NCBI RefSeq assembly: GCF_900199635.1
Contig: NZ_LT962687.1
Span: forward strand, 915,501 to 979,500
DNA length: 64,000 nucleotides
Reading direction: 5' to 3'
Source of the DNA: Anaerotruncus massiliensis (ex Togo et al. 2026)
GTDB lineage: Bacteria; Bacillota; Clostridia; Oscillospirales; Ruminococcaceae
Position 1 is the stretch's first letter. Each line of letters opens with the position of its first letter. Shown here piece after piece: positions 15,350 through 23,704 of this stretch. The notes beneath the pieces are model-generated. The model did not search any database. It had not been told where the DNA came from and saw only the letters and a program-made list of their open reading frames with translations. The translations under genes and the position numbers were made by a program.

Positions 15350-17440
15350 TTGGCGCCATACGACAAGATGCCGGACGATTCCGTACCGGAGCCGGACGAT
15401 TCCCCGCTCGGCGAACTGGCGGAAGCGGAACCGGAAGAAGCGGCCCCCTCCGGTGAGCTCGAGGAGCTCGCCGCGCCCGCCGGGGAACCGTCCCCTCCCG
15501 CCGGGGAGGCCGCCTCCGAAACGGAGGACGGCGCGGAGCCGCCGCCCGCCCAAAGGGCGGAGAGCCCCTTCGTCCGGTCGGTCAAGCGCCTCTGGTTCAG
15601 GGCGGCAAACGCCTTTTACGCCTACTGCTATTTTGTGGGCATCCAGCTGCTGCGCACGACCCGCGCCAAACGGCGGCATGTGGCGCACGGCTTCCACCGG
15701 ATGGAGGAGGAGGCCGCCGCCCGCCGCCGCAAGTACTTCAACCGTCTGCGCGCCCGTCTGCGCGGCTATTGGCGGGACCTCGTCTCGCCGCTGACCGAGC
15801 TGCGCGAGCAGTGCCGGGGATTTTCCAAGGCGGTCGACAACGCGCGGCGCTACGGCACCTCCCGCAACGTCGCCAACGTCGTCCTGAACGCTGCCGGGTT
15901 CTGGCTGAAGCGGCTGTGGCGGATCTTCCGGACGCTGCTCAACTATGCCGCGCCCATCGCGGCGTGCGTGCTGCTCTACTTCACCGTCCGCTATTTCGCC
16001 GGCTTCCAGCTCGCGCTGCACGTCGAATACAACGGCGTCGACATCGGCTACGTCTCCAACGAGACGGTGTTCACCGAGGCGGAGAAGGACATGAAGGAGC
16101 GTATGATCCTCGGCGACGTGCTCGTCGCCGACCCGACCGCCGAGGAGGAGGACACCAACGAGGTCCAGGAGGCCGAGCAGGCCGCCGAAGAGGCGGAGGA
16201 GCAGGCCAAGACGATCCGTCCGCGCTTTGAGCTGACGCCCGTCACCCGCGACCCGTTCAGCAGGTTCATGGGGCGGTTCGTGCACACGGCCGACCCGAGC
16301 CAGCTGCTCGACGCGGACGAGCTGACCAACCGCCTGATCCGCGCGGTGAGCCGGAGCGAGAACAATCCCGACGGCTTCGCGGTCGAAGAGGCGACGGGGC
16401 TTTATATCGACGGGACCTACATCGGCGCCGTCACCGACGGGGACGGGCTGCTCGACCTGCTCTATGAGATGAAGGAGCGTTACCGCACCTCCGACATGGA
16501 GGAGAGCACGAGCATCCAGTTCGTGAAGAAGGTGGAGGTCAAGCAGGGCCTCTATCCCTCCGGCCCGAACGGCTCGATCCGTTCGCTCGAGGAGATCCGC
16601 TCGCTGCTCGACAAGGAGGAGCGCGGCAAGAAGATCTACACGGTGGTCAGCGGCGACGACCCGCTGAAGATTGCGGCCAAAAACGGCATCACGCTCGACG
16701 AGCTCAAGGCGATGAACCCGGGCGTCGACGTGAGCCTCTTCCCGGGCGACGAGCTGCTGATCGCGAACTCGGTGCCCTACCTGGGCGTCAAGGTGACCGA
16801 GACGATCCGGTATGAGGAGGAGCTCGAATACGAGATCACCCAGCGCACCGACCCCGACCACGACATCGGCTACTACCAGATCGTCCAGCAGGGCGAAAAG
16901 GGCGTGCGCGAGGTGACCGCCGAGATCGTCATGACCGACGGCGTCGAGACCGACCGCAACATCCTCAACACCACCATCGTCAAGGAGCCGGTCAACCAGA
17001 TCGTCGTCGTGGGCGGCAACCGCCCGCTCAAGGTCATCCCCAAGGATTCGAGCGGCAGGGTGGCCTCCGGCGCCTTCCAGTGGCCGACGATCGCCGGCTC
17101 GATCAACCCGGGCTTCCTCGGGTACTGGGGCCACACGGGCTCCGACATCTCGTGGAGCGGCTGCTACGGCAGCCCCGTCCTCGCCTCGGCCGACGGCACC
17201 GTCGTCGCGTCCGGCTGGCGCGGACTCTACGGCTACTGCGTCGTTATCGACCACGGCGGCGGGATGCAGTCCCTCTACGCGCATTGCAGCGCGCTCTACG
17301 TCTCCGCCGGGCAGCAGGTCTCCCAGGGCGAGACAATCGCCGCCATCGGCGCGACCGGCAACGCCTACGGCCCCCACCTGCACTTCGAGATCCGCGTCAA
17401 CGGTACGCCGGTCGACGCGGCCCCCTACCTCTATGGTTAA
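15350..17440 (+). CDS. Membrane-anchored LysM-G5-M23 endopeptidase
   Basis: A 696-residue envelope protein. Order: an acidic Pro/Glu-rich cytoplasmic tail (1-75), a basic region, one transmembrane helix (about residues 198-222), an extracytoplasmic segment, a LysM peptidoglycan-binding domain (YTVVSGDDPLKIAAKNGITL, about 425-470), a G5 domain (about 480-555) and a C-terminal M23 metallopeptidase with HTGSD and HLHFE zinc ligands (about 600-690). It probably cleaves peptidoglycan cross-bridges. The start is TTG at 15350, seven bases after AAGGAGGT; an ATG 22 codons upstream has no ribosome binding site. The long cytoplasmic tail is unusual for this class. Confidence 0.9.
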   Translation: MAPYDKMPDDSVPEPDDSPLGELAEAEPEEAAPSGELEELAAPAGEPSPPAGEAASETEDGAEPPPAQRAESPFVRSVKRLWFRAANAFYAYCYFVGIQLLRTTRAKRRHVAHGFHRMEEEAAARRRKYFNRLRARLRGYWRDLVSPLTELREQCRGFSKAVDNARRYGTSRNVANVVLNAAGFWLKRLWRIFRTLLNYAAPIAACVLLYFTVRYFAGFQLALHVEYNGVDIGYVSNETVFTEAEKDMKERMILGDVLVADPTAEEEDTNEVQEAEQAAEEAEEQAKTIRPRFELTPVTRDPFSRFMGRFVHTADPSQLLDADELTNRLIRAVSRSENNPDGFAVEEATGLYIDGTYIGAVTDGDGLLDLLYEMKERYRTSDMEESTSIQFVKKVEVKQGLYPSGPNGSIRSLEEIRSLLDKEERGKKIYTVVSGDDPLKIAAKNGITLDELKAMNPGVDVSLFPGDELLIANSVPYLGVKVTETIRYEEELEYEITQRTDPDHDIGYYQIVQQGEKGVREVTAEIVMTDGVETDRNILNTTIVKEPVNQIVVVGGNRPLKVIPKDSSGRVASGAFQWPTIAGSINPGFLGYWGHTGSDISWSGCYGSPVLASADGTVVASGWRGLYGYCVVIDHGGGMQSLYAHCSALYVSAGQQVSQGETIAAIGATGNAYGPHLHFEIRVNGTPVDAAPYLYG

Positions 17441-17455
17441 ATTTCCCGCGGACGC

Positions 17456-17495
17456 ACGCGCTCCGCGCGCTTTCCAGCGCGCGGGGCGCGTTTTT
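17456..17495 (+). terminator. Terminator of the M23 endopeptidase gene
   Basis: A 16-bp stem with one G-U pair (17456-17471 with 17476-17491, loop TTCC) followed by T5. Confidence 0.9.
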
Positions 17496-17740
17496 GCCAT
17501 CTTCCGGCAAAAAACGAGCCGGATTTTAAGAATCATCACAAAAATTCCTCTTTTATTTTGTGGGATGCGGTGATATACTATATGTATTGAAATGCGCCTT
17601 TGCCGCGCATCTGTTTGCCGCGCGCTTCGGCGCGGCGGACAACCTTTTGACAGGGAATCCTCTTCGCCCCGGCCGGACGCGCGTGAAGCCGGGGCGCGGC
17701 TTTGAAAAAATGTGTGGCGCGCGCGGAGAAGGCGGTCAAG

Positions 17741-19024
17741 ATGGAAAAGTTTATTGTGCAGGGCGACACCCGGCTTTGCGGCGAGGTCACCATCAGCGGC
17801 GCGAAGAACGCGGCCGTTGCGATCATTCCGGCGACGATCCTGGCGCAGGGCAAATGCGTCATTGAAAATATCCCCAACATCAGCGACATCACGATGCTCT
17901 TCAAGATCCTGCGCGCGCTCGGCGCGTCGGTGCGGATGCTCGACCGCACCACCGTCGAGGTGGACACCACCTACATCACCGAGCCGGTCGTCCCCTATGA
18001 ACTCGCGCGGTATATGCGCGCCTCCTACTACCTGCTGGGCACCCTGCTCTCCCGCTGCAACCGGGCGAGCGTCTCAATGCCGGGCGGGTGTAATTTCGGG
18101 GTCCGCCCGATCGACCAGCACATGAAGGGGTTTGAGGCGCTCGGCGCGACCGTCTCGATCGACAGCGGCATGATCAACACGAAAGCGGACATGCTGCTCG
18201 GCGCGCACATCTATTTCGACGTGGTGTCGGTCGGCGCGACGATCAACGTCATGCTCGCGTCGGTCAAGGCCAAGGGGATCACCATCCTCGAAAACTGCGC
18301 CAAGGAGCCCCACATCGTCGACCTGGCCAACTTCCTCAACTCGATGGGCGCGGACATCCGCGGCGCGGGCACCGACGTCATCAAAATTCACGGGGTGGAC
18401 ATCCTGCACGGGACCACCTATTCGATCATCCCCGACCAGATCGAGGCGGGCACCTATATGGTCGCCGCCGCGGCGACCGGCGGGGACGTGCTCGTCAAAA
18501 ACGTCATCCCCAAGCACCTCGAGGCGATCACCGAAAAGCTCGAGAAGGCGGGCGCGGAGGTCACTGAATACGACGACTCGATCCGCGTGACGCGCGAGGG
18601 GGAGCTCTCCAAGGTCAACCTCAAGACGATGCCCCATCCCGGCTTCCCGACCGACATGCAGCCGCAGATGACCGCGCTGCTCTCGATGGCGAACGGGACG
18701 AGCATCGTGACCGAGGGCGTGTGGGACAACCGCTTCCGCTATGTCGACGAGCTGCGCCGGATGGGCGCGCAGATCCAGGTGGACGGCAAGGTCGCGGTCG
18801 TCGAGGGCGTGCCCCGGCTGACGGCCGCCCCGGTGCGCGCGGTCGACCTGCGCGCGGGCGCGGCGGTGCTGATCGCCGCGATGGCGGCCCACGGGGTCAC
18901 CGAGATCGAGGACATCGAGCACATCGAGCGGGGCTACGAAAATATCGTGGAAAAGCTCGAGGCGCTCGGCGCCAATATCCGCAAGGTCGTGCTCCCCGAC
19001 GGAGAGCTCAAGGCTGCGCTCTGA
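17741..19024 (+). CDS. murA: UDP-N-acetylglucosamine 1-carboxyvinyltransferase
   Basis: MurA (427 residues) transfers enolpyruvate from PEP to UDP-GlcNAc, the first committed step of peptidoglycan synthesis. The conserved Lys-Asn site (SGAKNAAVA) is near residue 20, and the PEP-binding, fosfomycin-sensitive Cys lies in MPGGCNFGVRPID. RPI DQHMKGFEALGA and the C-terminal DLRAGAAVLIAA block are typical. Firmicutes often carry two murA copies; only this one is visible here. I chose the ATG at 17741 (AAGG eight bases upstream) over one at 17702. The ~300-bp gap upstream holds the previous terminator, a -10-like TATACT (17574-17579) and small GC hairpins. Confidence 0.95.
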   Translation: MEKFIVQGDTRLCGEVTISGAKNAAVAIIPATILAQGKCVIENIPNISDITMLFKILRALGASVRMLDRTTVEVDTTYITEPVVPYELARYMRASYYLLGTLLSRCNRASVSMPGGCNFGVRPIDQHMKGFEALGATVSIDSGMINTKADMLLGAHIYFDVVSVGATINVMLASVKAKGITILENCAKEPHIVDLANFLNSMGADIRGAGTDVIKIHGVDILHGTTYSIIPDQIEAGTYMVAAAATGGDVLVKNVIPKHLEAITEKLEKAGAEVTEYDDSIRVTREGELSKVNLKTMPHPGFPTDMQPQMTALLSMANGTSIVTEGVWDNRFRYVDELRRMGAQIQVDGKVAVVEGVPRLTAAPVRAVDLRAGAAVLIAAMAAHGVTEIEDIEHIERGYENIVEKLEALGANIRKVVLPDGELKAAL

Positions 19025-19028
19025 CTTC

Positions 19029-19058
19029 CGGCCGGCTGTTTTTTGAGCCGGCCGTTTT
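19029..19058 (+). terminator. Terminator of murA
   Basis: 9-bp stem CGGCCGGCT/AGCCGGCCG, loop of eight, then TTTT. Only 31 bp separate it from the next gene. Confidence 0.7.
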
Positions 19059-19089
19059 CCTTATCCAAATTCGTTTCGGGAGGATGCCT

Positions 19090-19884
19090 ATGGCCCGGTT
19101 TTGCACGCTGTTCTCCGGTTCCAGCGGGAACAGCACCTATATCGCCGCCTCCGACTCGGCGGTGCTCGTCGACGCGGGGCGCTCCTGCAAGCAGCTGCTG
19201 GCGGCGATGGAGTCCCGCGGCATCGAGCCGCGCTCGATCGGCGCGGTGCTCGTCACCCACGAGCACACCGACCATGTGAGCGGCCTGCGGGTGCTCCTCA
19301 AAAAGCTGGGCGTGCCCCTCTACGCCACGCCCGAGGTGCTCGAGCGGCTGCGGTGGGACGGGGTGCTCGTCCCGGGGCAGGAGGCGCATCCGGTGGAGCC
19401 GGGGACGCGCCTGACGGTCGGCTCGCTTGAGATCGACAGCTTCGACACGCCGCACGACAGCGCGCACAGCGTCGGGTACCGGATCCGGACCCCTGACGGG
19501 CGGCGGCTGGCGGTCGCCACCGACATGGGATACATAAGCGAAAACGTCGCGCAGATGCTGCGGGGCTGCGACCTTGTGATGCTCGAATCGAACTATGAGC
19601 CGGGGATGCTCAGCGCGTGCGACTACCCCTACTATCTGAAGCGGCGGATCGCCTCCAACACGGGGCATCTCTCGAACGAAGTCTGCGCGCAGGAGCTGAT
19701 CGAGCTGGTCCGCACGGGGAGCACCCGCTTTGTGCTGGGGCACCTCTCGCAGAACAGCAACACCCCCGAGAACGCCTACCAGGCGTCCTACTGCGCGCTG
19801 ACGGCGGGCGGGATGCGGGAGGGGATCGACTTCACGCTGACGGTCGCGTCGCGGTCGGGCCCGTCCGAGATGGTGGTGCTGTGA
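19090..19884 (+). CDS. walJ: Metallo-beta-lactamase-fold hydrolase WalJ/YycJ
   Basis: A 264-residue MBL-fold protein of the YycJ/WalJ group, linked in Bacillus to coordination of cell division and DNA replication. The zinc site is THEHTDHVSG near residue 58, with later His (TPHDSAHS) and Asp (ATDMGY) ligands. The ATG at 19090 is six bases after GGGAGG; an ATG at 19084 touches the ribosome binding site and is less likely. Here it is coupled to rlmH (4-base overlap), as in the end of the Bacillus walRKHIJ-rlmH region, but the walRK kinase genes are absent. Confidence 0.88.
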   Translation: MARFCTLFSGSSGNSTYIAASDSAVLVDAGRSCKQLLAAMESRGIEPRSIGAVLVTHEHTDHVSGLRVLLKKLGVPLYATPEVLERLRWDGVLVPGQEAHPVEPGTRLTVGSLEIDSFDTPHDSAHSVGYRIRTPDGRRLAVATDMGYISENVAQMLRGCDLVMLESNYEPGMLSACDYPYYLKRRIASNTGHLSNEVCAQELIELVRTGSTRFVLGHLSQNSNTPENAYQASYCALTAGGMREGIDFTLTVASRSGPSEMVVL

Positions 19885-20363
19885 TCGCGGTGCAGGTGAT
19901 CGCGGTCGGCAGGCTCAAGGAGGCGTGGATGCGCGACGGCTGCGTGGAATATGTAAAGCGGCTGGGGCTGTGGAGCCGGGCGTCGGTCGTGGAGGTCGAC
20001 GAATACCGGCTGGGGGAGAACCCCTCGCCCGCGCAGATTCGCGTCTGCGTGGAGAAGGAAGGGGAGCGCATCCTCGAGAAGATCCCGAAGGGCGCGCGGG
20101 TGGTGGCGATGTGCATCGAGGGGAAGACGCTCTCCTCCGAGGAGCTGGCGGACTACCTCGCGCGGGCGGCCGCGTCGGGCGCGGGGAGCCTTGCATTTGT
20201 GATCGGCGGTTCCCACGGGCTCTCCGACGCGGTGAAGGACGCCGCCTCGCTGCGGCTGTCGATGTCGCCGATGACCTTCCCGCACCAGCTCGCGCGGGTG
20301 CTGCTGCTCGAGCAGCTTTACCGCGCCTTCTCGATCAACGCGAACGCGAAATATCATAAATAA
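19881..20363 (+). CDS. rlmH: 23S rRNA (pseudouridine-1915-N3)-methyltransferase RlmH
   Basis: A 160-residue SPOUT methyltransferase, the family length. It methylates pseudouridine 1915 in helix 69 of 23S rRNA on assembled ribosomes. Signatures are FVIGGSHGLSDAV for the SAM-binding knot and the C-terminal FPHQLARVLLLEQLYRA and KYHK. The start is a GTG whose bases overlap the stop of walJ (GTGA), giving translational coupling; no ATG is available. Confidence 0.95.
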   Translation: MIAVQVIAVGRLKEAWMRDGCVEYVKRLGLWSRASVVEVDEYRLGENPSPAQIRVCVEKEGERILEKIPKGARVVAMCIEGKTLSSEELADYLARAAASGAGSLAFVIGGSHGLSDAVKDAASLRLSMSPMTFPHQLARVLLLEQLYRAFSINANAKYHK

Positions 20364-20442
20364 AAAGTTTCGCCCGCCTTTTCAAAGGCGGCGGGGTCGC
20401 GGGGCGGAGCCCCGCGCCGCTCGCCGCGGCGAGCGGAACGCC
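20363..20442 (+). repeat. 80-bp direct repeat, copy 1
   Basis: Starts AAAAGTTTCGCCCGCC and ends GAACGCC, immediately at the rlmH stop. Contains three stem-loops: CCCGCCTTT/AAAGGCGG, CGCGGGGC/GCCCCGCG and CCGCTCGCCG/CGGCGAGCGG. It differs from copy 2 at two positions. Confidence 0.9.
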
Positions 20443-20457
20443 TGATTCACAATAGCC

Positions 20458-20537
20458 AAAAGTTTCGCCCGCCTTTTCAAAGGCGGCGGGGCCGCGGGGC
20501 GGAGCCCCGCGCCGCTCGCCGCAGCGAGCGGAACGCC
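20458..20537 (+). repeat. 80-bp direct repeat, copy 2
   Basis: A near-identical copy of 20363-20442 (two substitutions), separated by 15 bp. One substitution shortens the last palindrome. Confidence 0.9.
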
Positions 20538-20560
20538 CTCTCCTTCAGGCATATTTTTCG

Positions 20561-20780
20561 GTTCCTTTTTACAAGAGAAAAAGGAACGTTTCAGAGGCCG
20601 CCGGTTCGGCGGCCTCTCCTCTTCCCGGGGGCCTTTTTTCTTGTAAAAGGCCCCCGAACCCCCAAAATACGCTTGAAGCAGGGCCTGCGGGCCCGGGCTC
20701 AGGGCTCCGCCCTCGAAAAATCCCGGCGTTTTGAAAAAACGCCGGGACTTTTCTCACCCGCCGCCTTTTGAAAAAGGCGG
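20561..20780. repeat. Six-hairpin intergenic mosaic
   Basis: Consecutive stem-loops: 20561-20587 (10 bp), 20593-20617 (11 bp), 20627-20655 (11 bp), 20701-20713 (5 bp), 20721-20747 (12 bp, loop GAA) and 20761-20780 (9 bp). The last, with its flank to 20810, is an inverted relative of the start of the 80-bp repeat. It fills the gap between convergent rlmH and the deacetylase gene; several stems could terminate transcription in either direction. Confidence 0.85.
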
Positions 20781-20810
20781 GCGAAAACTTTTGGATCGGG
20801 CGGGCGAAAC

Positions 20811-21674
20811 CTATTTGCGGGCGCGCTCGAGAATCGTCTGGAACGACGTGCCGTGCGGACGGTTGAACCGCCGCAGGTGGTAGAGCTGTTCTAGATCGCC
20901 CGTGATGTAGTTGAGCTTCTCCTCGCAGGTCAGCGCCGCCGAAAAGCCCATCCCCTGGATCACCGGCAGCGCCTCCTTGCTGATCTGCCCGAACGGGTAG
21001 GTGAAGCAGGTGGGCGTCCAGTCGAGGAACGCCGCGCATTCGTCCTGGAGCTTGCCGAGGTCCTCCTCCAGCATCGTCTGGTAGGCCGCCAGCCCCTCGC
21101 CCGACTTGCGCATCGAGCCGTGGCGGCCGTTCTGGTTCTCGTGCAGGTTGTAGGAGTGGTTCTGGATCTCCACGAGGCCGCTGTCCCGCATCTCGCGCAG
21201 CTCGTTCCACGTCGAGTGAGAATAGCGGATGTGATGGTCGTCCACCGCGGAATACTGGTCGGCGTACCGGCCCACAATGGAATAGACGGCCTTGAAGTCA
21301 TACTCCTTCAGGATGGGGAAGACGTATTCGTGGAAGCTCTCGTACCCGTCGTCGAAGGTGATCATGACCGGGCGTTCGGGCAGCGGCGCGCCCTCCTCCA
21401 CATAGGCGAGCAGGTCGGCGATCACGATCGGGGTATAGCCTTCCGTCTTCAGGTATTCCATGTCCGACCGGAACTCGTCGGGGGAGATGGTGTATTTGTT
21501 GAGCCGCGCCTGCTCCTTGAGCACGTGGTGGTACATCACGATCGGCAGTTCGATCCCGTCCGGTTCCGCCGGCGCGTTCGCGGACACCGCCCGGACGCCC
21601 TGCACGGCGATCCCGCCCAACGCCACCGCCAGCGCGAGGGCCAGCGGCAGGATCGCCCTGTTGATTGCCTTCAT
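20811..21674 (-). CDS. Exported polysaccharide deacetylase
   Basis: A 287-residue NodB-type polysaccharide deacetylase with an N-terminal signal or anchor helix (MKAINRAILPLALALAVALG). NodB motifs: MITFDDGYES with the catalytic and metal Asp pair (about residues 103-112), the metal-binding histidines in QNHSYNLHE, and TYPFGQ later. It probably removes acetyl groups from GlcNAc or MurNAc in the wall or another surface glycan. I place the start at 21674, in front of the signal peptide; an ATG at 21758 is in frame but adds a basic, Met-rich stretch that fits no signal peptide. Convergent with rlmH. Confidence 0.85.
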   Translation of the reverse strand: MKAINRAILPLALALAVALGGIAVQGVRAVSANAPAEPDGIELPIVMYHHVLKEQARLNKYTISPDEFRSDMEYLKTEGYTPIVIADLLAYVEEGAPLPERPVMITFDDGYESFHEYVFPILKEYDFKAVYSIVGRYADQYSAVDDHHIRYSHSTWNELREMRDSGLVEIQNHSYNLHENQNGRHGSMRKSGEGLAAYQTMLEEDLGKLQDECAAFLDWTPTCFTYPFGQISKEALPVIQGMGFSAALTCEEKLNYITGDLEQLYHLRRFNRPHGTSFQTILERARK

Positions 21675-21751
21675 TGCGTCACTTCCCAAAGCGTTTTCTT
21701 CTGCATATCTATGCCCCGCGCGCCTGTCCATATGAGCATGGGGAATTTTTA

Positions 21752-21781
21752 CTGGCAATCCGGCCGGGAGTATGGTATACT
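21752..21781 (+). promoter_or_regulatory. Promoter of the DEAD-box helicase gene
   Basis: CTGGCA (21752-21757), 18-bp spacer, TATACT (21776-21781). Confidence 0.45.
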
Positions 21782-21831
21782 TACAGCTTACACAGTGAAT
21801 GTGAATTGAGCAAAAGGAATCTGCACAACTT

Positions 21832-23103
21832 ATGAAATTTGATCAACTGAAATTGATACCGCCCATCCTGCGCGCCGCGGCCGACGAGGGCTACACCGCC
21901 CCGTCCCCCATCCAGCAAAAGGCGATCCCCCCCGCGCTCGAGGGCCGCGACGTGCTCGGCTGCGCCCAGACGGGCACCGGCAAGACCGCCGCCTTCGCCA
22001 TGCCGATTTTGCAGCGGCTCTCCGCCCGGAAGCCCCAGCCGGGCGCGCCGCGCGTCATCCGCGCGCTCGTGCTCACCCCGACCAGGGAGCTCGCGCTCCA
22101 GATTTCCGACAGCTTCAAGGCCTACGGCCACTACCTGCGCCTGCGCACCGCCGTCATCTTCGGGGGCGTCTCCCAGAACCCGCAGGTGGACGAGCTTCGA
22201 CGCGGCGTCGACATTCTCGTCGCCACCCCCGGCAGGCTCAACGACCTGATCGGGCAGGGGTATATCGACCTTTCGCGCGTCGAGACGCTGGTGCTCGACG
22301 AGGCCGACCGGATGCTCGACATGGGCTTCATCCACGATGTGGAGAAGATCATCGCCCGGGTGCCGCAGAAGCGGCAGACCCTCTTTTTCTCCGCGACGAT
22401 GCCCGAGAGCATCATGCGCCTGTGCGACCGCATCCTCACCGACCCGGTCAAAGTGGCGGTGGATCCCGTCTCCTCCCCCGTCGAGGTGATCGACCAGCGG
22501 CTCTATTTTGTGGATAAGCCCAACAAGCGCCGTCTGCTCGTGCACCTGCTCAAGGACCCGGGCATCGTTTCGGCGCTCGTGTTCACCTTTACCAAGCATG
22601 GCGCCGACCGGGTGGCCCGGGAGCTCGACAAGGCGGGCGTCGAGGCGCAGGCGATCCACGGCAACAAGAGCCAGAACGCCCGCCAGCGGGCGCTGAGCGC
22701 CTTTAAGGCGGGGGAGATCCGCGTGCTCGTGGCGACCGACATCGCCGCGCGCGGCATCGACATCGACGAGCTTTCCCACGTCATCAACTACGACCTGCCC
22801 AACATCCCCGAGACGTATGTGCACCGCATCGGGCGCACGGCGCGCGCGGGGCTGTCGGGGACGGCGATCTCCTTTTGCAGCATCGAGGAGATGGACGAGC
22901 TCAAGGAGATCGAGAAGCTGATCGGCAAAAAGATCCCCGTGGTGGAGGACCATCCCTACCCGATGGAGGTGTTCGAGGCGCCGCCCAAGCAGCCGCGCCC
23001 CCAGCGCCCGCCGCGCGAGCAGCGCGCCGCGAAGCCGAAGCCGGTGCGTCAGCAGCCGCAGAAGCAGCAAAAGCCCGCCGGACGTTCCCCGCGCAAGCAC
23101 TGA
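21832..23103 (+). CDS. DEAD-box RNA helicase (RhlE/CshA-like)
   Basis: A 423-residue ATP-dependent RNA helicase. All motifs are visible: Q (SPIQQKAIP), I (AQTGTGKT), Ia (PTRELA), Ib (TPGR), II (DEAD), III (SAT), V ([11 protein letters not shown]) and VI ([10 protein letters not shown]). The last ~50 residues are a basic Pro/Gln/Arg-rich tail, typical of RhlE-type proteins that unwind rRNA or mRNA in ribosome assembly and degradosome work. Monocistronic with a strong terminator. Confidence 0.95.
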   Translation: MKFDQLKLIPPILRAAADEGYTAPSPIQQKAIPPALEGRDVLGCAQTGTGKTAAFAMPILQRLSARKPQPGAPRVIRALVLTPTRELALQISDSFKAYGHYLRLRTAVIFGGVSQNPQVDELRRGVDILVATPGRLNDLIGQGYIDLSRVETLVLDEADRMLDMGFIHDVEKIIARVPQKRQTLFFSATMPESIMRLCDRILTDPVKVAVDPVSSPVEVIDQRLYFVDKPNKRRLLVHLLKDPGIVSALVFTFTKHGADRVARELDKAGVEAQAIHGNKSQNARQRALSAFKAGEIRVLVATDIAARGIDIDELSHVINYDLPNIPETYVHRIGRTARAGLSGTAISFCSIEEMDELKEIEKLIGKKIPVVEDHPYPMEVFEAPPKQPRPQRPPREQRAAKPKPVRQQPQKQQKPAGRSPRKH

Positions 23104-23112
23104 AACCAAAAA

Positions 23113-23139
23113 GGCAGCCGCACAGCGGCTGCCTTTTTT
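23113..23139 (+). terminator. Terminator of the DEAD-box helicase gene
   Basis: 9-bp stem GGCAGCCGC/GCGGCTGCC, loop ACA, then six T. Confidence 0.9.
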
Positions 23140-23185
23140 GATTTTTTGGCATAAAACGCCGGGAATTTTTTCCGGGACGCAGGAA

Positions 23186-23554
23186 TCAGAGCTTTGCGCC
23201 GCACCGATTGCAGTAGAGGCTGTCCTTCTGCTGCGGCGCGCCGCAGGCGGGGCAGCGGGGGAGGACGTTATTGCGCAGCAGGCGCAGCCCGCCCGGCGGC
23301 ACCGTGATTTCCCCGCCGTGCGCGAGGCGGCGGCCGAGCGCGGGGTCGAGCTCGAAGACGCTCGCGCAGCGGGGGCAGGTAGCCAGATAGACCGAATCGT
23401 ATTTGACGAGCGGGATGAAAAAGAAGTGGACGTAGCTGTAGCGGCGGCAGACGCTGAGGGACGCCGTTTCCCCGCAGGCGGGACAGGCCGCCGCGGAAAC
23501 CTGTCCGGCGGGTACTACTTTGCTGTTCGCGCCGAATATACCTAGAAAGAACAT
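23186..23554 (-). CDS. Zinc-ribbon protein, unknown function
   Basis: A 122-residue protein with a short hydrophobic start (MFFLGIFG) and several CxxC pairs: CPACGE near residue 24, CPRC near 60, and a C-terminal zinc ribbon CPACGAP...YCNRCG. It is typical of small clostridial zinc-ribbon proteins without known function. The ATG at 23554 follows GGAGGTGACAGAG; the upstream extension to 23641 has no ribosome binding site and overlaps the neighbouring promoter. Confidence 0.75.
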   Translation of the reverse strand: MFFLGIFGANSKVVPAGQVSAAACPACGETASLSVCRRYSYVHFFFIPLVKYDSVYLATCPRCASVFELDPALGRRLAHGGEITVPPGGLRLLRNNVLPRCPACGAPQQKDSLYCNRCGAKL

Positions 23555-23641
23555 CTCTGTCACCTCCGGAAACCGTTGGTACCAGTGTATACTAAATGTT
23601 GAAAAAGTCAACCGGAAAAGACAGATATTTGCTCGGGACAC

Positions 23642-23670
23642 TTGACCGAATTGGGCAAAACGTGTAAAAT
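23642..23670 (+). promoter_or_regulatory. Promoter of the GHL10/amidase pair
   Basis: TTGACC (23642-23647), 17-bp spacer, TAAAAT (23665-23670). Confidence 0.7.
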
Positions 23671-23704
23671 TATGTTGAGTTATCGTGTGGAAAGGAAAAT
23701 CAGC

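Noticed and set aside
20363-20537. CRISPR array
   Set aside because: Only two 80-bp units with a 15-bp spacer and internal palindromes, and no cas genes nearby.
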